Below are positions 1 through 7,794 of a DNA stretch of 11,404 bases, one piece after another. This stretch comes from Halobacteriaceae archaeon Tc-Br11_E2g27 (GTDB taxonomy: Archaea > Halobacteriota > Halobacteria > Halobacteriales > Haloarculaceae). Below the pieces are notes generated by a model that was not told where the DNA came from, did no database searches, and saw only the letters and a program-made list of their open reading frames with translations. The stretch is from contig LKNH01000057.1 in NCBI GenBank assembly GCA_001564135.1, forward strand, positions 1-11,404. Reading direction: 5' to 3'. The stretch's first letter is position 1. Every line of letters starts with the position of its first letter. The position numbers were made by a program, and so were the translations under genes.

Positions 1-598
1 TGAGGATTGTCGTCCAGAGCCGTTCGTAGAACTCATCGGACATTTTCCCCGATTTGAGGATTCGTGGGTTCTGTCCAACCGCTTCAGCGGCGGAATAGCC
101 CGTTATCTCCTCAAATGCCGGGTTGACGTACTCGATAAGACCATTGGAATCAGCAATAAAGACAGCATGGCCGGCCGCTTCAACGGCTCGCTTGAATCGG
201 CTTGGAGTTTGCGTCTCAGTTGTGGAAATTGTCGAACACTGACAATGAATGCGCATCAGTTCATCATCGTCATACTCCCCGCTCATCACCATAGTTACCG
301 ACCGGCGCTCGCCGATAGTTGTGAGTAGTTCTATCGTGAATTCCCGCGGTTGGGTCGAGGATTGTTCATGCAGTGACTGGCGTTCTCGCTCAAACTTCTC
401 GGCCGAATCAGCGGTGAGATACGCCGTCAATGGGGTTTCAAGAACGGTCGACCGGTCCGCTGAAAGCAGGCTGAGCCACGCATCATTGACCAGCTTGATG
501 GTGCCATCAGCAGCGAGCACCTGGTACGGATATGGTAGCTGCTCGGCGACGGCCGACATATCATGAGGATTCGCTACATTGCGCTGGTCGAAATCCAT
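1..598 (-). CDS. PAS-domain sensory protein, N-terminal part (runs off left edge)
   Basis: The reverse strand is open from an ATG at 598-596 to the window edge, giving 199 codons with no stop. Residues about 17-122 look like a divergent PAS domain (PYQVLAADGTIKLVNDAWLS near its start). A second, canonical PAS domain begins near residue 135, with VFIADSNGLIEYVNPAFEEI followed by TGYSAAEAVGQNPRILKSG, and is cut by the edge. PAS domains sense ligands, redox state or light and pass the signal to an attached output domain. In haloarchaea this architecture usually belongs to a soluble histidine kinase or a bacterio-opsin-activator-like HTH regulator. The output domain lies outside the window, so which of these it is cannot be decided. 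No signal peptide or membrane segment is visible, so it is probably cytoplasmic. A TATA-like box about 27 bases upstream fits this start. Confidence 0.85.
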   Translation of the reverse strand, partial: MDFDQRNVANPHDMSAVAEQLPYPYQVLAADGTIKLVNDAWLSLLSADRSTVLETPLTAYLTADSAEKFERERQSLHEQSSTQPREFTIELLTTIGERRSVTMVMSGEYDDDELMRIHCQCSTISTTETQTPSRFKRAVEAAGHAVFIADSNGLIEYVNPAFEEITGYSAAEAVGQNPRILKSGKMSDEFYERLWTTIL

Positions 599-621
599 CT
601 ATGCACACTCCGGTCCGAAGG

Positions 622-628
622 TATAGGA
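622..628 (-). promoter_or_regulatory. TATA-like box for the PAS-domain gene
   Basis: On the reverse strand the sequence TTCCTATAC is centred about 27 bases before the ATG at 598. That is the spacing expected for a leaderless archaeal transcript. The match to the haloarchaeal TATA consensus is only moderate. Confidence 0.35.
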
Positions 629-761
629 ATCATTCGGTATTTACAGCGTTCTGAGACAGGAAACGTCATCAAACGCGCATGGATGGGGGTGGACGGGGAC
701 AAGCGTCAGCAGGTGGTGTAGGTGGTCGTCGGCTGGGATACACGGCACGACCAGACCACTC

Positions 762-767
762 TTTTAA
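762..767 (+). promoter_or_regulatory. TATA-like box for rio1
   Basis: CTTTTAAT, with core TTTTAA, is centred about 28 bases before the ATG at 793. Transcription would start at or just before the start codon, giving a leaderless mRNA. No Shine-Dalgarno-like purine run lies at the right distance from the ATG. Confidence 0.5.
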
Positions 768-792
768 TGTCTGGGCCACTAGAGGGCAGTAG

Positions 793-1650
793 ATGGAACA
801 GGAGTATGGCTTACTCGATACGGACGACGTTGACACACCGGGCGACGAGTGGGAAGAAATCGACTACAGCGATACCGAAGCCGACCGCATCGCCCGCAAA
901 CGTGACCGTGAGTTCAACCAGTTTCGCAAGCGGTTGAAAGACGCTGACCAGTTTAAACTCGAAGAGTCGGTCTTCGATGAGGCAACATACGGTGCGCTAT
1001 ATAAACTCGTCCAGGATGGCCATCTCGATGCCTTCGGCGGCCCCATTTCGACCGGGAAAGAGGCGAACGTCTATACCGCACTTGCTGGCGAGGAAACCGT
1101 CGCTGTCAAGATTTATCGTATCAACTCCTCGAACTTCCAGGAGATGGGCTCCTATCTCGAAGGTGACCCACGGTTTGAGAAGATTGGAAACGACAAGAAG
1201 AGCATTGTGATGGCCTGGGTCCGCAAGGAATTTGCCAACCTCGGCCGTGCTCGTGCAGCCGGTGTCCGCGTTCCCGAACCGCTCGCCGTTGAGCGAAACG
1301 TCCTCGTCATGGAGTATCTGGGAACGGATGACGGCCGAGCGAAACGCCTCGGAGAAGTCCATCTCGAAAACCCACAGACTGCCTACGAGGTCGTCCGGGA
1401 GTATATGACGAGACTGTACGATGCCGGTATCGTCCACGGCGACCTCTCCGAATACAATATTGTTGTTCAGGAATCACAGCTATACGTTATCGATGTCGGA
1501 CAGGCCGTGACTGTCCACCACCCAAACAGCGGTGACTTTCTCGACCGCGACTGTACGAACGTGGCGAATTTCTTCACTCGCAACGGCGTTGAGACAACTG
1601 GAGAACAACTCAAGGCGTATCTAATAGAGAATGCTGAGCCGTTTAATTGA
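793..1650 (+). CDS. rio1: Rio1-type atypical serine/threonine protein kinase
   Basis: This 285-residue protein is a RIO-family kinase/ATPase, a family that acts in maturation of the small ribosomal subunit in archaea and eukaryotes. The RIO nucleotide loop GGPISTGKEA is at residues 82-91. The ATP-binding lysine is K106 in VAVKIYR, and the hinge is VMEYLG at 172-177. The catalytic loop HGDLSEYN at 215-222 supplies D217 and N222. The metal-binding loop IDVGQ at 233-237 supplies D234. An acidic N-terminal tail and a winged-helix-like segment (about 35-80) precede the kinase core, as in Rio1. Length and motif order are complete, so the gene looks intact. The ATG is supported by a TATA-like box about 28 bases upstream. 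No other ribosome-biogenesis gene is adjacent here, and the gene appears to be transcribed alone. Confidence 0.95.
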   Translation: MEQEYGLLDTDDVDTPGDEWEEIDYSDTEADRIARKRDREFNQFRKRLKDADQFKLEESVFDEATYGALYKLVQDGHLDAFGGPISTGKEANVYTALAGEETVAVKIYRINSSNFQEMGSYLEGDPRFEKIGNDKKSIVMAWVRKEFANLGRARAAGVRVPEPLAVERNVLVMEYLGTDDGRAKRLGEVHLENPQTAYEVVREYMTRLYDAGIVHGDLSEYNIVVQESQLYVIDVGQAVTVHHPNSGDFLDRDCTNVANFFTRNGVETTGEQLKAYLIENAEPFN

Positions 1651-1865
1651 GTATGGAAGACCCACAGCCTGATGGTTGTAAGTTGCTAACGCGCAAGTGA
1701 AACCGACACTTGTCTGAGCCGGTGAAACAACTATCGACCTGAGGATATTGTCACCAGTTGTCGTGCAAGATAGAGAAGGTAAAGTCAGCAACTGGGTAGA
1801 CAGTCGGCATCAGTTAGTTCACGCCAGTCCAAAAGTACAACGGCTGGTGCAGACACGGCACGGCG

Positions 1866-2594
1866 TCAGTGTGTTGTCCACCCACCGTCGATCGGCAGGT
1901 TCACGCCGGTGACGTACGAGGCATCGTCCGAGGCGAGAAACGCGGCCGGCCCTGCCACTTCCTCCGGGTCGCCGATCCGTTGCATCGGTGTCTGGTGGAA
2001 GACATAATCGTAGAACTCGTCGTCTCCCATGATCGGGTCCGTCATATCCGTCTCGATGACCCCGGGACACAGGCAGTTGACCCGTATCCCTTCGGCAGCG
2101 TAATCGTACGCCATCGCTCTCGTGAAGTTGACAATCGCTCCTTTTGCCGTCGCATACGCAACCGAGCCCGGACCGCCGGCCAAGCCGAGGACTGATGCGA
2201 CGTTGATGATCGCTCCCTGTGCGTCTTTGAGATGGGGCAGCGCAGCGTGGCTGCCGTGCATCACGCCGTCGAGGTTGACGCTCATCAACTGATACCAGTC
2301 CGCAAGCTCCAGCTCTCCGAGCGCGCCTGTCGGACCGATTCCGGCGTTGTTGACCATGACGTCCAAGCCGCCGTACTCCGCGACCGTTTGGTCGACGACC
2401 GCTGCAACCGCGTCGTACTCAGACACGTCACACTGGATGTACCGACAGCCAAGCTCCGCGGCCGTTTCCTGTCCCGGTTGCTCGGAACGGCCGACGACAA
2501 CGACGTTTGCTCCCTCTTCGGTGTACCGTCGGGCAATTGCCTTCCCGATGCCTTTCGTTCCGCCAGTGATAACGGCAGTCTTTCCGTCAAGCAT
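1866..2594 (-). CDS. Short-chain dehydrogenase/reductase (classical SDR)
   Basis: This is a 242-residue classical SDR, an NAD(P)-dependent oxidoreductase acting on alcohols or ketones; the substrate cannot be read from sequence. Numbered from the ATG at 2594, the cofactor glycine motif TGGTKGIG is at residues 10-17 and NNAG at 82-85. The catalytic set is N107, S134, Y147 and K151 (YxxxK). The segment VVVVGRSE, with an Arg after the second strand, suggests a preference for NADP(H), which is a weak inference. The C-terminal VTGVNLPIDGGW is typical of the 3-oxoacyl-ACP reductase / glucose-1-dehydrogenase-like group. An in-frame TTG directly precedes the ATG; I choose the ATG. The gene is not linked to an obvious pathway partner. 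It converges on rio1 with 215 bases between them. Family is certain, specific role unknown. Confidence 0.92.
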   Translation of the reverse strand: MLDGKTAVITGGTKGIGKAIARRYTEEGANVVVVGRSEQPGQETAAELGCRYIQCDVSEYDAVAAVVDQTVAEYGGLDVMVNNAGIGPTGALGELELADWYQLMSVNLDGVMHGSHAALPHLKDAQGAIINVASVLGLAGGPGSVAYATAKGAIVNFTRAMAYDYAAEGIRVNCLCPGVIETDMTDPIMGDDEFYDYVFHQTPMQRIGDPEEVAGPAAFLASDDASYVTGVNLPIDGGWTTH

Positions 2595-2645
2595 CAACGT
2601 TATTTGCTGTTCCAGTAGTTTGGATTTACAGTCACAGTATATGGG

Positions 2646-2653
2646 TTTTTAAG
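2646..2653 (-). promoter_or_regulatory. Candidate TATA box for the SDR gene
   Basis: On the reverse strand CTTAAAAA lies about 55 bases before the SDR ATG at 2594. It would give a leader of roughly 30 bases. A weaker AT-rich site, TGTAAATC, lies nearer the gene, so the real promoter is not settled. Confidence 0.35.
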
Positions 2654-2819
2654 CGCAGAGACGACTCTTTTCTCCTGCGTAGACGACGTCACTGAGGACG
2701 CAGTTGCGTCGCTTCCTTGTCTGTCGCGCAACATTCGCGCCCTCCATCTTGCACGGCCACATCTGGAAATTTCGATACAGATACCAGTATTTTGCTGTCT
2801 TCAGTAAGAGCCTTAAAAG

Positions 2820-3260
2820 CTACAGTTCAACGCCGCTTGGAATCAGACTCTGTTTCCGGAGAAGTTCTCCATCCGAGTCATAGACAAACAGCGCATCAAG
2901 GTCGTAGCTGATGTCGCCGTCACCCTCCCGTTCGATACGAACACGGTAACGGGTCGAGTCGTCGTTGTCGGCACGGTCACGCGCTGCGTCGACGAGCGAA
3001 AAGAGCTCGTTTGTGTCGGCGTTCACCTCAAGCAAGAACTCGCCGGTTAGACGGTGTGTGAGGCTAAATACACCGGTCGGGCTATCATCCAGTGGGGCCT
3101 GTAACCGAAAGGCTGCATCAACTTCGTCCGCAGCAAAGAGGGCACTCTGTTCGTCGGTCAGTTGTGACGTAAGTTCGCCTACTGGGCCGTCATAGGAGAG
3201 CGAAAGCGTCGGCTTCTCGGCCGCCTCCTGCACCGTCGCGGTGAAGTGGTCACGCCTCAT
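2820..3260 (-). CDS. Conserved haloarchaeal protein of unknown function (resembles DUF5793)
   Basis: This 146-residue protein is acidic, with no signal peptide, membrane segment or cysteine, so it is probably cytoplasmic. The opening MRRDHF, the central TGEFLLEVNADT (about residues 71-82) and the end LIPSGVEL match my memory of a haloarchaea-specific family annotated DUF5793. I cannot check that number. The pattern of alternating short hydrophobic stretches suggests a mostly beta or mixed fold. No catalytic motif is visible. It is transcribed divergently from pilB, with 170 bases between the two start codons. That makes shared control possible, but I see no clear TATA box at the leaderless position for either gene. 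Confidence 0.8.
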   Translation of the reverse strand: MRRDHFTATVQEAAEKPTLSLSYDGPVGELTSQLTDEQSALFAADEVDAAFRLQAPLDDSPTGVFSLTHRLTGEFLLEVNADTNELFSLVDAARDRADNDDSTRYRVRIEREGDGDISYDLDALFVYDSDGELLRKQSLIPSGVEL

Positions 3261-3430
3261 CTACTCAATGCTACGGCGTGGCGAACAATGAACGTAACGC
3301 CGCAACAACGGTTTCGTCACCGAAATTGGCTGCCGACTATGGGCAAGATTCACATTCCGCCCTGTGTTATCCCTGAGTAACGTACGCTGGCGTCCACATC
3401 GGAGGCCTGCAGTGTACAGCGAGACAACCA

Positions 3431-5182
3431 ATGGCATCTCAACAGGATACTGATGGCGAGAGCGGTATGCCCCACAGCAATGGGAGCGACGAGAGCGCCA
3501 TCGAAGATGCCGAGAGCGGAAATGGAGACGCTCTCGATGCGCTCGATGGTATCGATGCTGGCGGAACAATCCCGATTACCGGCGAGCGAGAGGACAGCGG
3601 TGGGCTTGGAACACTGCTTCTCCGAACCGCTCGCGCGCTCTTTGGGTCGACAATTACCGTCACCGATTATGACCCGACACGCCACGAACGGCTCGTCGAG
3701 TTCCACGGGTTGCCCGGATACGAGGAAGTTGAGCGTTACTGGGTTAACGCCCCCTTTGCGTTCGTCTCAGTCAATTACGACCCTGACACACACAAACACC
3801 TCTATTATGTTGTCGAACCACAACTCACCGAGTTCGAACAGGAGCTGCTTGAGCAGCTATTTGACGATGTTCGCAGTCCGTTGCTCTATCGCGAAGACGT
3901 CGCCGAGGACCCCGAGCAGGCACTGCGTGACGAACTGAAAGCTCGGCTCGAAGAGTACGGCGTCCACGTGAGCGACGAGAGCTTTTACCGGCTATTTTAT
4001 TATCTCTATCGGGCCTTTCAGGGCTACGGCCGGCTTGACCCGCTGATGCACGACCCACATATCGAGGATATCTCATGTGATGGGCCGAACCTGCCCGTCT
4101 TTCTCTACCACGACGAGTACACCGATATTGAGACGAACATCCGCTATGAGCCACAGGAGCTTGCAAATTTCGTCATCCAGCTTGCACAGCGCTCGGGCCG
4201 ACACGTTTCGGTTGCCGACCCGCTGACATCCACGACACTTCCAGATGGGTCACGTATCGAACTTGCACTTGGAGAGGAAGTCACGCCGAAAGGCTCTGCG
4301 TTCACCATCCGAAAGTACGCCGACGAACCGTTCACTCCCATCGACCTGTTGGAGTACGGAACTGTCGACCGCCGGATGCTCGCGTTTCTCTGGCTAGCCA
4401 TTCAGAATAACAAATCGTTGCTGTTCGCTGGCGGAACCGCAGCGGGAAAAACCACCTCGATGAACGCGGTTTCGATGTTCATTCCACCACGTGCGAAGGT
4501 ACTCACCATCGAAGACACCCGCGAACTCTCACTCTATCATGATAACTGGCTCTCGTCGGTCACACGAGAGCGCATGGGCGATAAGGACATCACCATGTAC
4601 GACCTGCTTCGCTCCGCGCTCCGCCATCGGCCCGAGTATATTCTCGTCGGGGAGGTGCGTGGTGAGGAAGCAATCACGCTCTTTCAGGCGATGAACACCG
4701 GGCACACGACCTTTTCGACGATGCACGCCGACTCGGTTCAGACCGTCATCAACCGGCTGGAAAACGACCCAATCAACGTGCCGCGACCGATGGTTACCTC
4801 GCTCGATGTGCTGTGGGTGCAGGTACTCGGTCGGTCACAGGGCCAGCGGGTACGCCGGGCAAAGACCATCGCAGAAATCGAGGGTATCGACCAGCGAACC
4901 GGCGAACTCGATTACTCGAACACCTACTCGTGGGACTCAACTGACGATACCTTCGCCGAACGGAACTCGGAGCTACTCGATGAAATCCGCGAAGAGCGCG
5001 GCTGGTCACAGTCACAGCTGCTCGAAGAGCTTAGAAACCGCCGGCGCTTCCTCAAATATCTGCAGGACGAAGCTATCACAGATTACCGGCGATTTACGGC
5101 GATGGTAAACAAATACTACGCCGATAAGGAAGCGGTACTCGACCAGATTGAGGCGGCCGGCGTCGAGGTGAGCAAGCAGTAA
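3431..5182 (+). CDS. pilB: PilB/VirB11-type secretion-system ATPase for archaeal type IV pili
   Basis: This 583-residue cytoplasmic ATPase belongs to the type II/IV secretion superfamily that powers assembly of type IV pilus-like filaments. Residues 1-60 are acidic, Ser/Gly-rich and probably disordered. Residues about 80-300 form the N-terminal domain. The ATPase core follows: Walker A GGTAAGKT at 334-341 (K340), Asp box IEDTREL at 360-366, Walker B ILVGEVRGEE at 404-413 (E408), and His box GHTTFSTMHADS at 424-435. A charged helical tail follows from about 505. All catalytic boxes are present. The downstream pilC starts three bases after the stop, so the two are surely co-transcribed and probably form the ATPase/platform pair. 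Haloarchaea carry several PilB paralogues and I cannot say which this is. An archaellum ATPase (ArlI) is less likely, because no other arl genes are nearby. Confidence 0.92.
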   Translation: MASQQDTDGESGMPHSNGSDESAIEDAESGNGDALDALDGIDAGGTIPITGEREDSGGLGTLLLRTARALFGSTITVTDYDPTRHERLVEFHGLPGYEEVERYWVNAPFAFVSVNYDPDTHKHLYYVVEPQLTEFEQELLEQLFDDVRSPLLYREDVAEDPEQALRDELKARLEEYGVHVSDESFYRLFYYLYRAFQGYGRLDPLMHDPHIEDISCDGPNLPVFLYHDEYTDIETNIRYEPQELANFVIQLAQRSGRHVSVADPLTSTTLPDGSRIELALGEEVTPKGSAFTIRKYADEPFTPIDLLEYGTVDRRMLAFLWLAIQNNKSLLFAGGTAAGKTTSMNAVSMFIPPRAKVLTIEDTRELSLYHDNWLSSVTRERMGDKDITMYDLLRSALRHRPEYILVGEVRGEEAITLFQAMNTGHTTFSTMHADSVQTVINRLENDPINVPRPMVTSLDVLWVQVLGRSQGQRVRRAKTIAEIEGIDQRTGELDYSNTYSWDSTDDTFAERNSELLDEIREERGWSQSQLLEELRNRRRFLKYLQDEAITDYRRFTAMVNKYYADKEAVLDQIEAAGVEVSKQ

Positions 5183-5185
5183 GCG

Positions 5186-7696
5186 ATGAATCCGCTCTGG
5201 TTGCTTCCGTCGGTTGTCGTCATCATCATTGCTACCGTCTGGCTCGGCGGGAAAATGAGTCCTCGTCTTGACCGGACGCTCAACCGACTCGGACGGGTGA
5301 TATTCGGACGGTTTATCTCGCCAAACACGACCCGCGAGATGCGAATCGAGGCGGCCTACATCGGGACGACCTATCGGACCTATGCGGCGAAGACACTGCT
5401 ATTTGTGGTGCTTGGATTCGTGGCCGGCGCAATCGCCGGAACGTATCTGATTGCCGGGTTTCTGGCAGTGCTCGAACCAATCGTTCGAGCGCTGTCGGGG
5501 TTACCTCGAACGATGACCCGACCACTCGGTATTCATCCCGAGTTTACCTTCGAGATTGCGACAACAACTTACTGGCTTGTGCTGGTGTTCGGCGGCATTG
5601 CGCTGGGAATACTAACAGCCGTCCTCGCCTACGTCTTCCGCTGGCAACTACCCGCAAGCGATGCTGCGGTCAGAGAACAGGGAATCAATAGCGGCCTTAC
5701 GAGAACAACTGCCTTCCTCTATGCGCTCTCACGTGGTGGACTGGAGTTTCCGGAAACACTGCAACGGCTCACAGCCAACCGTGATGTGTACGGCGAACCT
5801 GCAAACGAGTTTTCGGTTGCCGCCAGGGAGATGGAGCTCTTCGGCCGGGACATGATAACTGCGCTCCGGCGGATGGCTCGGCGAACACCAAGCGACCAGT
5901 TCCAGACGTTCTCGGAGAACCTTATCAGCGTGTTACAGAGTGGGAGCGACCTGCCGACCTTCTTTGAAGAGCAGTACGAGCGATTCCACGACGAAGAAGA
6001 GGACCGACAGGAGGATATCCTCGAACTGCTTGCGACTATCGCCGAAGGTTACGTGACGGTGTTGGTTGCCGGTATGTTGTTTTTCATTACAATCCTGCTG
6101 GTGTTTGGCCTGACCCTTACGGATACACTCTGGCTGTTACAGCTCATTATTTACCTGATAATTCCGCTGTCGAATGCGGGGTTTGCAGTCTTCTTGCAGG
6201 GCCGTCTCGATGCGCTGGGAATCGCCCAACAGGAGAGTGTGGGTATCCTCGATAGGATGCAGATAGGGACGCCAGCGAACGTCCGTCCGTCAACCCGACA
6301 GACACAAACTGATGGCGGCGTCTCGGCTCGCGAGGCGGAAAACAAACGAATCGTCGCCCTCCATCAGCGCATCGGCCGGATAAAACATGGGCTGACGAAT
6401 CCGATAACGGTGCTGCAGTGGAATCCCACACGCATTCTCTGGATAACGGTCCCGCTTGCACTGCTGTGGTTTTTTTGGCGGCTTCCCGAAGCGTTCCAGG
6501 GGGACGGCATTACAATCCGCGTACTGGATGATTTGATTATTCAGTCACTGTTGCTCGTACTGGGTTCGTACGCTATCGTCCGATATCTCTACAAACGACG
6601 TATCGACCGCATCGAGAACGCAACGCCGGAGTTGCTGGAACGACTTGCCAGCCTCAACGAGTCAGGCATGTCGGTTGTCGAGGGGTTAAATCGCGTTCGC
6701 GGCAGTGACCTCGGCGTGCTGACGCCCGAAATTGAGCGCATCTGGCGGGATATCGAGTACGGGTCGAACGCCGACGATGCGCTGATTCGGTTCGGTCGGC
6801 GGGTTCGGACCATGGCGATTACCCGCGTCGTTACCCTGCTAACGAACGCGATGCGGGCCAGTGGGAATATGGGGCCTGTCCTCCGTATCGCTGCCGAGCA
6901 AGCGCGGGCCGAAGTGGCGCTCAAGCGCCGCCGTCAGCAGACGATGTTTACCTACCTCATCGTCATCTACATCTCGTTTTTCGTCTTTCTGGTCATCATC
7001 CTCGCGGTCAATCAGGTGCTCGTCCCAAGTCTCCCGGATGTGGTTCCGTCACCGACCGGCGAAGGCGCAGATGCTGTCGGACCCGGCCCCGGTGCGCTCT
7101 CGCAGTTTGGCGACGTTGACCAAGCGGCCTATACGCTGATTTTCTTCCACGGCGCGCTGATTCAGGGACTCTGTGCTGGATTTATCGCCGGGCAGCTCGG
7201 GGAAGGGTCACTGCGGGACGGGGCAAAACACGCCACAATCATGCTCGGTATCGCCTACGTCGCCTTCATTTTGCTCACCTCACCGATGGCCTCGCTGAAC
7301 CTCGAAACGAACGAGATACAGACCGAGGATGGGGCGCAGATGTACGAACTGACGAGCGACGGCGAGCTATTGATGGGTGTCCAAGAGGTATCACTGTCCG
7401 ACGGTGGGTTCATCGCCGTTTACGACGAGGAGGGAATAAACGGCGAGTTACTTGGCCATACGGAGTATATACCGCCCGGTTCACACTCGGATGTCGTCAT
7501 TCCCCTCTTTGAGGAGCTAACTGAGGACACGACAGTCCGACTGGTCGTCCATCAGGATACGAATAGCAACCAGCAATTTGAGTTCCAACAGCCGTATCAG
7601 CCCGACGAGAACCAGGTTGATAGACCATACGCTTCACCGAGTGAAGATGGTGAGCCGGGGATGGACGCACGCGTGCTGTATCTCGCAGATGAGTAA
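5186..7696 (+). CDS. pilC: PilC-type pilus platform protein (two T2SSF modules) with extra C-terminal domain
   Basis: This 836-residue polytopic membrane protein is the platform partner of the preceding ATPase. I predict about ten membrane segments near residues 4-20, 68-95, 127-151, 287-311, 315-337, 415-430, 447-466, 587-610, 644-668 and 683-700. The two T2SSF modules are the cytoplasmic helical blocks at about 171-286 and 475-586, each ending at a membrane segment. Positive charges after segment 1 suggest the N-terminus is outside, so ten crossings would also place the C-terminus outside. Residues 703-836 form an acidic soluble domain with GGFIAVYDEEG, LGHTEYIPPGSHSDVVIPL and VHQDTNSNQQFEF. 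It resembles a beta-rich domain of haloarchaeal surface proteins (DUF7282, from memory). The ATG follows the pilB stop by three bases. Confidence 0.9.
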   Translation: MNPLWLLPSVVVIIIATVWLGGKMSPRLDRTLNRLGRVIFGRFISPNTTREMRIEAAYIGTTYRTYAAKTLLFVVLGFVAGAIAGTYLIAGFLAVLEPIVRALSGLPRTMTRPLGIHPEFTFEIATTTYWLVLVFGGIALGILTAVLAYVFRWQLPASDAAVREQGINSGLTRTTAFLYALSRGGLEFPETLQRLTANRDVYGEPANEFSVAAREMELFGRDMITALRRMARRTPSDQFQTFSENLISVLQSGSDLPTFFEEQYERFHDEEEDRQEDILELLATIAEGYVTVLVAGMLFFITILLVFGLTLTDTLWLLQLIIYLIIPLSNAGFAVFLQGRLDALGIAQQESVGILDRMQIGTPANVRPSTRQTQTDGGVSAREAENKRIVALHQRIGRIKHGLTNPITVLQWNPTRILWITVPLALLWFFWRLPEAFQGDGITIRVLDDLIIQSLLLVLGSYAIVRYLYKRRIDRIENATPELLERLASLNESGMSVVEGLNRVRGSDLGVLTPEIERIWRDIEYGSNADDALIRFGRRVRTMAITRVVTLLTNAMRASGNMGPVLRIAAEQARAEVALKRRRQQTMFTYLIVIYISFFVFLVIILAVNQVLVPSLPDVVPSPTGEGADAVGPGPGALSQFGDVDQAAYTLIFFHGALIQGLCAGFIAGQLGEGSLRDGAKHATIMLGIAYVAFILLTSPMASLNLETNEIQTEDGAQMYELTSDGELLMGVQEVSLSDGGFIAVYDEEGINGELLGHTEYIPPGSHSDVVIPLFEELTEDTTVRLVVHQDTNSNQQFEFQQPYQPDENQVDRPYASPSEDGEPGMDARVLYLADE

Positions 7697-7764
7697 ACGA
7701 GGATGAAAATACAACAGATACGCAACGAGGAAGTGTCAGAATTTCGGACGGACTAACCCAATCG

Positions 7765-7770
7765 TTTAAG
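7765..7770 (+). promoter_or_regulatory. TATA-like box for the winged-helix regulator
   Basis: ATCGTTTAAG, with core TTTAAG, is centred about 27 bases before the ATG at 7795, the leaderless spacing. This favours that ATG over an in-frame TTG at 7789. It also suggests the regulator has its own promoter despite following pilC by 98 bases. Confidence 0.5.
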
Positions 7771-7794
7771 AAAACCAAAACCGAATGGTTGTTT

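Noticed and set aside
599..792. Search for RNA genes or small ORFs between the PAS gene and rio1
   Set aside because: Apart from the two TATA-like boxes, nothing structured or coding was seen; no tRNA cloverleaf or CCA end.
997..1437. 146-codon antisense frame inside rio1
   Set aside because: Antisense shadow of a gene with all kinase motifs; long opposite-strand frames are common in GC-rich haloarchaeal DNA.
1653..1700. 15-codon ORF (MEDPQPDGCKLLTRK) just after rio1
   Set aside because: Too short, no promoter or ribosome site of its own, and no recognisable family; likely chance.
1758..1800. CCAGTTG ... CAACTGG inverted repeat between rio1 and the SDR gene
   Set aside because: Only 7-bp arms with a spacing of over 30 bases and no T-run; not distinguishable from chance. 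The rest of 1651-1865 shows no gene, tRNA or convincing terminator.
3309..3324. TTTCG-TCAC-CGAAA inverted repeat between the divergent 2820-3260 gene and pilB
   Set aside because: 5-bp arms only; too weak to call an operator without conservation data.
3450..3530. GAGAGCG repeated three times in the 5' end of pilB
   Set aside because: Explained by the acidic, low-complexity Glu/Ser/Gly-rich N-terminus; not a separate repeat element.
7703..7756. 17-codon ORF (MKIQQIRNEEVSEFRTD) after pilC
   Set aside because: Very short, with no recognisable homology; a purine-rich GAGG lies too close to the ATG to act as a ribosome site.
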